From Palsa-147 sp036513895 (GTDB lineage: Bacteria > Acidobacteriota > Terriglobia > Acidiferrales > UBA7541): DNA of 5,228 bases. A program made the translations under genes and the position numbers. Positions 1 through 5,227 of the stretch are shown here, one piece after another (the stretch's first letter is position 1; each line of letters begins with the position of its first letter). The stretch is taken from positions 1 to 5,228 of the forward strand of contig DATBYF010000104.1 of the NCBI GenBank assembly GCA_036513895.1, given 5' to 3'. The notes under the pieces were generated by a model, which did not search any database, was not told the DNA's origin, and saw only the letters and a program-made list of their open reading frames with translations.

Positions 1-321
1 TGGCTTGGGCGCAGAACCTCCGCAGTGGATCTCAAACGTCCGTCAAGCGGCTACGTCTGGCGGCCCGAACGCGCACGCGCGGCCGAATACATCGCTGATT
101 TCGAAAATGCGGCCGAACGAGCGCTTCGCCGGCCAGAATGGAAGGGCCGGAGGAAGTTGTTCTCGATTTATTTTTTGCGCGGCATCGAGTACAAGCGCGC
201 GATTGCGCTCGTAGGAGTATCTGAAGGCACATTCGATTATTGGTTCAAGGAGGTGAAAAAGGCTGTCGGAAAAGAATGCGGACGTGCGGGAATTTTTCCG
301 CCGGGGAAGTATTTTCGTTAG
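1..321 (+). CDS. Putative small helix-turn-helix (sigma region 4-like) protein, 5' end outside the window
   Basis: The reading frame is open from base 1 to a TAG at 319-321. The first possible start inside the window is a GTG at 25, giving 98 residues, but no Shine-Dalgarno sequence precedes it and the codons upstream stay open, so the true start is probably outside the window. Counting from the GTG, residues about 55-80 (from EYKRAI through ALVGVSEGTFDYWFKEV) fit a sigma-70 region 4 type helix-turn-helix: a hydrophobic first helix, the turn GVSEGT, then an aromatic recognition helix. The N-terminal half is rich in Arg and Glu and probably helical; the tail ends in FPPGKYF. There is no sigma region 2, so it is not a complete sigma factor. 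I recall similar short proteins from Acidobacteriota but cannot name a family. It converges with the PilZ gene. A DNA-binding role is inferred; the frame being coding is fairly likely. Confidence 0.66.
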   Translation, partial: WLGRRTSAVDLKRPSSGYVWRPERARAAEYIADFENAAERALRRPEWKGRRKLFSIYFLRGIEYKRAIALVGVSEGTFDYWFKEVKKAVGKECGRAGIFPPGKYFR

Positions 322-402
322 GGCCGGGGGATTAGTGCCGATCAACACGGCCGACGTCCCGTTCGCACGCTTGAAAAGCTGTATCACCATCGAGGCGACA
401 TC

Positions 403-444
403 GAAACGGGCGGTCCAAAACGGGCGGTCCGAAACGGCCGCCCG
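403..444. repeat. Tandem 14-bp repeat (two copies and a diverged third)
   Basis: RAAACGGGCGGTCC occurs at 403-416 and again at 417-430, the two copies differing only in the first base. A third unit at 431-444 starts GAAACGG and then diverges to CCGCCCG. That change makes unit three complementary to the GGGCGG core of units one and two. The array lies in the gap between the two convergent genes and supplies both arms of the terminator hairpin. Confidence 0.7.
417..444 (-). terminator. Likely intrinsic terminator of the PilZ-receiver gene
   Basis: On the minus strand, starting 22 bases after the TAG of the PilZ-receiver gene, bases 444-438 (CGGGCGG) pair perfectly with 427-421 (CCGCCCG). Two more G-C pairs form towards the loop if one base is bulged. 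The stem is followed by TTTT (420-417). On the plus strand no T-run follows the stem, so it should act mainly on the minus-strand transcript. The T-run is short, which leaves some doubt. Confidence 0.6.
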
Positions 445-466
445 AATGACGCCGCTTAACGTTCGT

Positions 467-1930
467 CTAACGCTTAAAGAGTGATGCCGCGCGATTGCGC
501 AATGCTCTGAGGCCAGTCACCGGCTGGCTCTGCTTGGTTTTAGTTTCCTTCACCGCCGACGTCACTGCGACCGGCTCAGCGGCCACGAAGCGTTCGCCAT
601 TCTCCAACTTATTTTTCTCGCGGACCGCATCGTCACAGAGTTTGCTGAACTCATCCCGGTCGTACTTCGCCTTGGACTTTGTGGTGGTGCGATGTGACGG
701 ATAAAGTATCTTGCGCGCCTTCGCAGTCTCAGCGGTCTCCGTATCGTTCTGCATGAGGTGCGCTTTCTTGCGGAGCGGCGCGAGTAATCGAACCATGTGC
801 CCAAGCTTTTCTTGCTTGAACGGTTTCGCCATGCAGATGATTGCCCCGACTGCGTGCGCGTTCGCGTAGTCACTCGGATAGGCCGAGCGCGTTGTGAGAA
901 TCACGGGAATGCCGCGTAGACGCTCGTCTTTCTTAATGGATGCGCAGAGGTCATAACCGTGCATGCCGTCGCCTTCGATTTCGGCAACCACAACGGCTGG
1001 AATGCTATCCGCAAGAGACTCGCGAGCTTCCGCGGCGGAGCCGACGCCCATCGCGCTGTAGCCGTCATTATTTAGGTAGCTGCACATCGTTGTCCGCGCT
1101 CGCTCGTCAGACTCGACCACAAGAACTCTTGCCCGGGTCTGCTCGGTGGGCGCGAGGATATCGCCGGGAGTCGTCGGTTCGACGACTGTCTTCTCATGCG
1201 CGAAGCTGCGGCCGCCGGCGTCCACCAGCGCTTCTTGGCCGTCCGGCGCTTTGTCGAAGCAGATCGCAACGCCCTTGCGGCCGTCGGCGAGATTTACGTG
1301 GCGAACAACGCGGCCGATCTGTTCGGCATACACTTCTCCGGGAATCGCGCTGTACGGAAACACGACCGCGACTTCCATGCCGTTTTTATAGGTCGTGAGT
1401 TGCGAAGCAAAAAGCAATCCACTTCGCGAGACGTCAACCGTCGTCGTGACTTCGCTCGGGCCGTCATCAGTCATGTGGACCGGGCGCACGCGTACCGGCG
1501 CGGATATCAACGCGCGTCGGCGCTTGCGGCGATCTTCTCCCGAGGGACGAGATTTGTGGACGTGCTCGGATTTTGCGTGTGAATGTGCGGAGTGCCCGGT
1601 GTGGGGAGCATTATGTGCAGCGTTGTGATCGGCATGACTTGTGCCGTTGCCTTTCGAATGCTCGGAACTCACTTGCGATCCTTCCTGCGCTGACGGCGCG
1701 GGACTATCATCTACTTCGACTTCCGGCATACTGCCGCCCACGATGATCACTCCGCTCGCGTCCGAAGGGTGCTCGAGCGACGCTGTATCCGGGGCGTAAG
1801 CGCCGGACGGGCCGGTGGTGCCATCAATCTCGATTTCGTCGGCGATCACGCCGCCGCTGAAGCTAACCGATTCTGGCTCGGAATTTGCCCCCTGCTCGTT
1901 GAACTTTCCAGGGTGTCTGAATTTGCGCAT
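467..1930 (-). CDS. PilZ domain - degenerate receiver domain fusion protein, putative c-di-GMP effector
   Basis: This is a 487-residue soluble protein with no signal peptide or membrane segment. Residues 1-90 are acidic, low in complexity and probably disordered. Residues 91-125 hold ten histidines. A PilZ domain spans about 133-230, with the arginine motif at R134-R139 and D166-x-S168-x-x-G171, the residues that bind c-di-GMP in this family. A receiver domain spans about 266-387. In it the phospho-acceptor Asp is Glu317 (AEIEGDGMHG), the usual DD pair is E273-S274, and the signalling residues T347 and K369 (MAKPF) are kept. Phosphorylation therefore seems unlikely, and the domain may be locked in one state. 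The Lys/Arg-rich tail (388-487) ends in a possible amphipathic helix. The ATG is well placed behind GAGGAG. The protein is divergent from the histidine kinase gene. A c-di-GMP-responsive adaptor is inferred; the partner and output are unknown. Confidence 0.93.
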   Translation of the reverse strand: MRKFRHPGKFNEQGANSEPESVSFSGGVIADEIEIDGTTGPSGAYAPDTASLEHPSDASGVIIVGGSMPEVEVDDSPAPSAQEGSQVSSEHSKGNGTSHADHNAAHNAPHTGHSAHSHAKSEHVHKSRPSGEDRRKRRRALISAPVRVRPVHMTDDGPSEVTTTVDVSRSGLLFASQLTTYKNGMEVAVVFPYSAIPGEVYAEQIGRVVRHVNLADGRKGVAICFDKAPDGQEALVDAGGRSFAHEKTVVEPTTPGDILAPTEQTRARVLVVESDERARTTMCSYLNNDGYSAMGVGSAAEARESLADSIPAVVVAEIEGDGMHGYDLCASIKKDERLRGIPVILTTRSAYPSDYANAHAVGAIICMAKPFKQEKLGHMVRLLAPLRKKAHLMQNDTETAETAKARKILYPSHRTTTKSKAKYDRDEFSKLCDDAVREKNKLENGERFVAAEPVAVTSAVKETKTKQSQPVTGLRALRNRAASLFKR

Positions 1931-1937
1931 CCTTATG

Positions 1938-1943
1938 CTCCTC
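1938..1943 (-). promoter_or_regulatory. Ribosome binding site of the PilZ-receiver gene
   Basis: On the minus strand GAGGAG lies seven bases before the ATG at 1930-1928. This is a strong Shine-Dalgarno match at ideal spacing and fixes the start codon. Confidence 0.8.
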
Positions 1944-1987
1944 AGTATCGTCGGCCGTTCTTCCGCCTGGTTGCGAGAACTATGCCG

Positions 1988-2024
1988 GCCCGGAAGGGCA
2001 GTACCCCTCCCACGCCTCCAAAAG
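1988..2024 (-). promoter_or_regulatory. Purine-rich leader tract with a small hairpin upstream of the PilZ-receiver gene
   Basis: Read on the minus strand, a T-run and GGAGGCGTGGGAGGGG (2020-2005) are followed by a short GCCC-TTCC-GGGC hairpin (1999-1988), about 60-90 bases before the ATG. The tract is rich in Shine-Dalgarno-like sequence, but no start codon sits at a useful distance from it. It could be part of a leader RNA or a dispersed intergenic element. The function is unknown and the call rests on composition only. Confidence 0.3.
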
Positions 2025-2041
2025 TAGCAAGTTAAACCGTC

Positions 2042-2051
2042 AGAGCGCTCT
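2042..2051. repeat. 10-bp perfect palindrome AGAGCGCTCT
   Basis: AGAGCGCTCT reads identically on both strands and lies about 115 bp upstream of the PilZ-receiver start. It could be an operator for a dimeric regulator. Palindromes of this length also arise by chance. Confidence 0.3.
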
Positions 2052-2086
2052 AGCGGGATGGTTACATTCTGAGGGTACCGTCGTAC

Positions 2087-2102
2087 TACTAGTAACTACG
2101 TA
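2087..2102 (-). promoter_or_regulatory. Candidate regulator-binding site: TACTAGTA plus TACGTA palindromes
   Basis: TACTAGTA (2087-2094) and TACGTA (2097-2102) are perfect palindromes separated by two bases, about 160 bp upstream of the PilZ-receiver ATG. On the minus strand the site reads TACGTAGTTAC. Its first nine bases recur on the plus strand at 2689-2697, so the two copies each point towards the gene they precede. Short A/T-flanked dyads are typical targets of dimeric NarL/LuxR-type regulators, one of which is encoded nearby. That link is an inference. Confidence 0.35.
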
Positions 2103-2440
2103 TCAAAGCAGCCCTTCGAGCAGAATTTGTCTACCAACGCGCAAACACCCAAATTCCAGGGCCGATGGACGCGCTAGTGATTCTTGACTTGTCCTTTCGT
2201 ACAGGTGGGTGTTTCCAGGATCGCCACGGTCGCCCAGTTGGCAAATGTAGAGTGCGTCATGAGACGCGCCACCTTTGCGCACTTGCATCAAGGATGCGCT
2301 GGATCAAATTGATGGGAGGTAGACCGCAGTGTCGTACAGCTACTTCGCCTCTCAATCGAAGCTAGAATTGCGGAGGCTCTCTTGCGCCCAATACCGTCAC
2401 GGCTGGTTGAATTTGACTGCTCTGCCATCCCCGCTTGGTT
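2103..2440. other. Intergenic stretch without a supported gene
   Basis: No open frame here has a convincing ribosome site, codon pattern or recognisable protein. Small structures only are visible: an inverted pair AAACACCC (2143-2150) and GGGTGTTT (2207-2214) about 56 bases apart, each near a copy of TTCCAGG (2154-2160 and 2213-2219), and a short GCGTC-ATGA-GACGC hairpin (2254-2267). None is strong enough to name. Confidence 0.5.
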
Positions 2441-2535
2441 CGATCGCCCGCCCTCGCAAGCCTTTGGGTTGGCTGAGAGAATTTTCGCCCGCCACAATTC
2501 CCAAATTCCTAGGTGCCTGCGAGGGCGAACGACCG
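2441..2535. repeat. Long imperfect inverted repeat, possible structured RNA or protein-binding hairpin
   Basis: CGCCCTCGCA (2449-2458) pairs perfectly with TGCGAGGGCG (2518-2527). Nested inside are GC/GC (2460-2461 with 2515-2516), TTTGGG/CCCAAA (2463-2468 with 2500-2505) and TGGC/GCCA (2470-2473 with 2491-2494). Outside lie GC-rich pairs 2444-2446 with 2530-2532 and 2441-2442 with 2534-2535. The whole folds into one arm of about 95 bases with small internal loops. It sits in the middle of the long divergent gap and is not followed by a T-run, so it is not an ordinary terminator. It may be a non-coding RNA, a relic of a small mobile element, or chance. Confidence 0.4.
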
Positions 2536-2670
2536 TTGCCGGCTCCGAGCTTGGGCGGTGGAGTGGCGGCAAAACCTAGATACAGTCAGTGTGCCCGTTT
2601 TGGAAGGCGGAAGGTAGCTGGGAATGAGATCGGCGGCAATTCGCAAATATACGCAAACGCCGAAGTGCGA
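2536..2670. other. Intergenic stretch with nothing recognised
   Basis: This stretch is crossed by short frames on both strands that lack ribosome sites and recognisable protein features. I see no RNA gene or clear repeat in it. Confidence 0.4.
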
Positions 2671-2697
2671 TTACGTACGTAAACCATCTACGTAGTT
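2671..2697 (+). promoter_or_regulatory. Candidate operator: TTACGTACGTAA and CTACGTAG palindromes
   Basis: A perfect 12-bp palindrome, TTACGTACGTAA (2671-2682), is followed five bases later by a perfect 8-bp palindrome, CTACGTAG (2688-2695). The TACGTA cores at 2676-2681 and 2689-2694 are 13 bp apart. The pair lies about 70-90 bp upstream of the putative -35 box at 2762, a plausible place for an activator site. TACGTAGTT (2689-2697) matches the site near 2094-2102 in mirror orientation. Binding by the NarL/LuxR-type regulator at 4406-5227 is inferred. Confidence 0.45.
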
Positions 2698-2761
2698 TCC
2701 TGTCTCGTTTAGGACACTAGGACTATATGCAAATTTTATAGTCGCATTCTCGATTGAGTTC

Positions 2762-2790
2762 TTGTCATCGTATTAACTAGGCAGTATCTT
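2762..2790 (+). promoter_or_regulatory. Putative sigma70-type promoter for the histidine kinase gene
   Basis: TTGTCA (2762-2767, one mismatch to TTGACA) is followed by a 17-base spacer and TATCTT (2785-2790, four of six to TATAAT). Transcription would begin near 2797 and leave a leader of about 260 bases before the TTG start. The surrounding sequence is locally AT-rich. No other promoter in this gap matches as well by eye. Confidence 0.42.
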
Positions 2791-3044
2791 TCGCTGAGTA
2801 GTTTAGCCGTCACCTCGGGTCCTTAGCGTGAAGGGGGTTACGCTCGGCGGCCTGTTTTTATTGCACAATTTCAGCCGACTCCCACGCTACTCCAGCCCAC
2901 TCCGGGGCGCGGCTCTAGAACTCGATGTTTTGAGGCGTTCGCTGGCAACCGTTCGCCCGTTGCAGGTGCGCGATAGCGGATTCTCTGATTGGGTTGTGAT
3001 GATGGTGTCGCCGTTAACGAAGTGAATGCTGATAGTCAGTTCTC
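2791..3044 (+). other. Presumed leader region of the histidine kinase gene
   Basis: There is no supported gene here. Three ACTCC pentamers start at 2878, 2889 and 2899, that is, at 11- and 10-bp intervals. CGTTCGC occurs twice (2936-2942 and 2950-2956), and GCAAC/GTTGC (2945-2949 with 2959-2963) could form a small hairpin. A 65-codon frame starting with GTG at 2828 has no ribosome site and was not accepted as a gene. Confidence 0.35.
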
Positions 3045-3049
3045 GGGAG
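3045..3049 (+). promoter_or_regulatory. Ribosome binding site that supports the TTG start of the kinase
   Basis: GGGAG lies seven bases upstream of TTG at 3057-3059. An in-frame TAG at 3033-3035 closes the frame upstream, and no ATG or GTG lies between it and the TTG. The next in-frame ATG is at residue 82, inside the PAS-like domain. Confidence 0.65.
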
Positions 3050-3056
3050 CGAAGAG

Positions 3057-4286
3057 TTGACCGTCAATTCAGGTGCACGAAGCGGCGGATTAGCGCGGCA
3101 GGTTGAAAATCAGACCGGGGAGTTCCATCCGCCCCCTCCCGCCGAGGATCCGCCGGTATCCAATACAGCCGCCGGCGGTTTTCAGCAATCGGAGGAAGGC
3201 ACTCTCGAGCGGGACGCGCAAATATTAGCGCTTATCGGACCGCGGGACGAGGTCCTCGTCGAGCACGCTCCCGATACCACCATCCTCAACATTTGGGCGA
3301 TGAATGAGTCCCTTCTCGCCAAGCCGCGGACGGAGATGATCGGGAAGAAAATCCGCGAGCTTTTTGGCGCGGAATTTGCACGCCCTTTCGAAGAATTGTT
3401 TCGCCGAGTTGTAGAAAGCGGAAAGGCTGAACATATTGAGTACAGCTTGGAGATCGAGAGCGGTATCTTTGACGGGACGGCACGTGTCACGCGAATGTCC
3501 AACCGTTCCGGCGCACTGACACTCTGGTTGCTCGCACGCGACACCACGGAGCTAAGACGCGCCGAGGAAAGGCACCGAATTCTTTCTGCGCGAATCCTTC
3601 AAACCCTCGACGAAGAACGCCGCCACACCTCGCAATTCCTCCATGAAACAACGGTGCAGAATCTTGTCGCCCTTAAAATGAATCTCGGAAGGGCGCTCAG
3701 ATTGGCTGGTTCAGTAATTCCTCAATTGCGCGAAGTGCTCGCCGAGTGCGTTGGGTTAGCCGAGGTGTCACTTCAGGAGGTCCGCACCCTCTCCTATCTG
3801 CTTTTTCCGCCGATTCTGGACGAAGCCGGCCTTGAGCCTGCCCTTCATTGGTATGCCAAGGGCTTTAGTGCGCGGAGCGGGATCCAGACTCACGCAGAAA
3901 TTCCTGAGGAACTCGGCCGCTTTCCGCGCGATGTCGAGACCGCAATCTTTCGCATCGTTCAGGAATCGCTCGGCAACATTCATCGCCATTCCGGCAGCCT
4001 CGTAGCATTCATCCGGCTCTCTCGCCAAGGCGCCGAGGTCGTGCTGGAAATCGAGGATCAAGGTAAGGGCATGGCCTCGCCGCCAGGCGCGGTTGATCTG
4101 GGTGCGGCGACCCCTGGAATCGGCATCGCTGGAATGGGCGAGCGCGTCAGGCAGTTGGGCGGGCAGTTTTTTATCTCGTCAGAATTGGGGAAGGGAACCA
4201 CGATTCGCGCGACACTGCCGGCTGCTGCGCCCGAGACAACGCACTCACCCGCGCGACGTGCGGCGTCTGCCGGCGGCGGAGGCTGA
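3057..4286 (+). CDS. Soluble PAS-domain sensor histidine kinase (HisKA_3, NarL/DegS type)
   Basis: This 409-residue kinase should autophosphorylate on histidine and pass the phosphate to a response regulator, most likely the NarL-type one downstream. Residues 1-50 are disordered and proline-rich. A PAS-like sensor covers about 55-162. A helical linker (about 163-190) leads to the HisKA_3 dimerisation domain at about 187-255, where H196 in FLHETTVQN is the phospho-acceptor. The HATPase_c domain covers about 290-390: N box with N307 (QESLGNIHRH), D334-x-G336-x-G338, glycine-rich lid at G354-G361, and GKGT at 378-381. The Ala/Arg/Gly-rich tail is low in complexity. I see no signal peptide or membrane helix, so it acts in the cytoplasm. 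The E after the phospho-His, where D is commoner, is a usual variant. The TTG start is supported by GGGAG. The ligand of the PAS-like domain is unknown. Confidence 0.94.
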   Translation: MTVNSGARSGGLARQVENQTGEFHPPPPAEDPPVSNTAAGGFQQSEEGTLERDAQILALIGPRDEVLVEHAPDTTILNIWAMNESLLAKPRTEMIGKKIRELFGAEFARPFEELFRRVVESGKAEHIEYSLEIESGIFDGTARVTRMSNRSGALTLWLLARDTTELRRAEERHRILSARILQTLDEERRHTSQFLHETTVQNLVALKMNLGRALRLAGSVIPQLREVLAECVGLAEVSLQEVRTLSYLLFPPILDEAGLEPALHWYAKGFSARSGIQTHAEIPEELGRFPRDVETAIFRIVQESLGNIHRHSGSLVAFIRLSRQGAEVVLEIEDQGKGMASPPGAVDLGAATPGIGIAGMGERVRQLGGQFFISSELGKGTTIRATLPAAAPETTHSPARRAASAGGGG

Positions 4287-4330
4287 CGCGCATCTCACAC
4301 AAAATTCTTAGGTGCTCCTGTCCTCAGGCA

Positions 4331-4361
4331 TTGTCGGATGTCCGGGTGCCGGGGTTATAAA
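4331..4361 (+). promoter_or_regulatory. Putative promoter of the response regulator gene
   Basis: TTGTCG (4331-4336) and TATAAA (4356-4361) are separated by 19 bases, or 18 if TTATAA is taken as the -10. Transcription would begin near 4368, just before the ATG at 4373 but 38 bases before the ATG at 4406. The regulator may thus be transcribed independently of the kinase as well as by read-through. Confidence 0.4.
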
Positions 4362-4390
4362 ACGCAGCAGATATGTTCACAAGAAACACG

Positions 4391-4396
4391 AAAGGA
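4391..4396 (+). promoter_or_regulatory. Ribosome binding site that decides the response regulator start
   Basis: AAAGGA lies nine bases upstream of ATG 4406. The upstream ATG at 4373 is preceded by a stretch without a Shine-Dalgarno match, so 4406 is preferred. Confidence 0.55.
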
Positions 4397-4405
4397 CGAT
4401 TAACT

Positions 4406-5227
4406 ATGCGATTGTATCTGAACCAAACATTGAGCAGTCCGTTTCGGCCATTGCAGGGCTCCTCACCGGCGCGCAGGCCGCTCGAGCGCAGGGCGGCCCG
4501 GCATCGCGCGGTGTCGCGATCCATTTCGCGCGATTCCAATCTCAGAAGTCTTCCCGAGAATTCGCCGATATCGCGAGTATTGATATCGGACGACCATGCC
4601 ATCGTTCGACGTGGTGTGCGCGCGTTAGTGGAGAGCGATTCGTCACTCGTGGTCGTCGGCGAGGCTGCCACCGGCACCGAGACCATCGAGCAAGTAAAAA
4701 AGCTCACTCCGGATATCGTCGTGCTTGATATTTCTCTTCCCGAAAAAAATGGTCTCGACGTAACCCGCTTGCTGCGCCGCGACGCTCCGGACACGAGAGT
4801 CGTGATTCTCACTATGCATTTTGCGGAGGAAGTCGCACGCGAATGCCTTCGCGCCGGCGCGCGCGCTTACGTGGTGAAGTCCGATAGTAACGACGACGTC
4901 CTCAACGCCGTCCGCGCCGTTCGCGACGAGCGCGCGTTCTTCACACCGCAGATCAAAGATCTCTACTACACCGGCTACATGGATTGCGTGCCCAATGCCC
5001 CGGCGGACGCCAACGGCGAAATTCCGATCGATCGCCTTACTCCCCGCGAAAAAGAAGTCGTGAAGTTGCTGTGTGAGGGGATGTGTAACAAGGAAGTGGC
5101 GTACTCCGTCGGCATCAGCACGCGCACCGTGGAATCGCATCGCAACAACGTCATGCGCAAGCTGAATCTCGACGCCTTCAGCCAACTAATCCGCTACGCC
5201 GTCCGTCACGGCATCGTGAACGCGTAG
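4406..5227 (+). CDS. NarL/FixJ-family response regulator (REC - LuxR_C HTH) with N-terminal extension
   Basis: This 273-residue DNA-binding response regulator is the probable partner of the HisKA_3 kinase upstream. Residues 1-55 are an Arg/Ser/Pro-rich extension that family members normally lack. The receiver domain covers about 56-175 with a complete active site: D62-D63 (LISDDH), phospho-acceptor D108 (VVLDISLP), T136 (ILTMH) and K158 (VVKSD). A linker of about 35 residues follows, then the LuxR-type helix-turn-helix at about 210-268, beginning LTPREKEVVKLL and containing NKEVAYSVGISTRTVESHRNNVMRKL in outline. The start at 4406 rests on the AAAGGA ribosome site; an ATG at 4373 would add 11 residues and a GTG at 4511 would remove most of the extension. 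The gap to the kinase is 119 bases and holds a possible promoter. Targets are unknown; the TACGTA palindromes upstream of the kinase are candidates. The TAG stop is one base from the window end. Confidence 0.94.
   Translation: MRLYLNQTLSSPFRPLQGSSPARRPLERRAARHRAVSRSISRDSNLRSLPENSPISRVLISDDHAIVRRGVRALVESDSSLVVVGEAATGTETIEQVKKLTPDIVVLDISLPEKNGLDVTRLLRRDAPDTRVVILTMHFAEEVARECLRAGARAYVVKSDSNDDVLNAVRAVRDERAFFTPQIKDLYYTGYMDCVPNAPADANGEIPIDRLTPREKEVVKLLCEGMCNKEVAYSVGISTRTVESHRNNVMRKLNLDAFSQLIRYAVRHGIVNA

Noticed and set aside
337..351. GCCG-CGGC hairpin just after the first gene
   Set aside because: Only four pairs and no T-run follow, too weak for a terminator call.
940..1398. A 152-codon plus-strand frame opposite the PilZ-receiver gene
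   Set aside because: Its product is extremely rich in Arg and Ser, as expected for an antisense shadow of a GC-rich gene; the minus-strand protein has two recognisable domains here.
1942..2013. A 23-residue upstream leader peptide on the minus strand, ending at the ribosome site of the PilZ gene
   Set aside because: GGAGG lies only one base before its GTG, too close for normal initiation, and the peptide shows no attenuation-type residue run. It is kept in mind only as a weak possibility.
2288..2572. A 94-codon minus-strand frame in the divergent gap
   Set aside because: No ribosome site and no protein features; the residues are rich in Arg, Ser and Pro as in random GC-rich sequence.
2329..2682. 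A 117-codon plus-strand frame in the divergent gap
   Set aside because: No ribosome site, no recognisable domain, composition without clear coding bias, and it runs through the long hairpin and the TTACGTACGTAA palindrome.
2828..3025. A 65-codon frame starting with GTG before the kinase
   Set aside because: No Shine-Dalgarno sequence in front of the GTG and no recognisable features.
4373..4405. The ATG at 4373 as the start of the response regulator
   Set aside because: It lacks a ribosome site and would sit almost at the predicted transcription start, while ATG 4406 follows AAAGGA at a workable distance.
4566..4587. Two GATATC palindromes 15 bp apart
   Set aside because: They lie inside the response regulator coding region at the start of the receiver and are explained by the codons there.
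4643..5185. A 180-codon open frame on the minus strand opposite the response regulator
   Set aside because: It is antisense to a clear REC-LuxR_C gene, has no recognisable domain, and its openness follows from the codon bias of the real gene.
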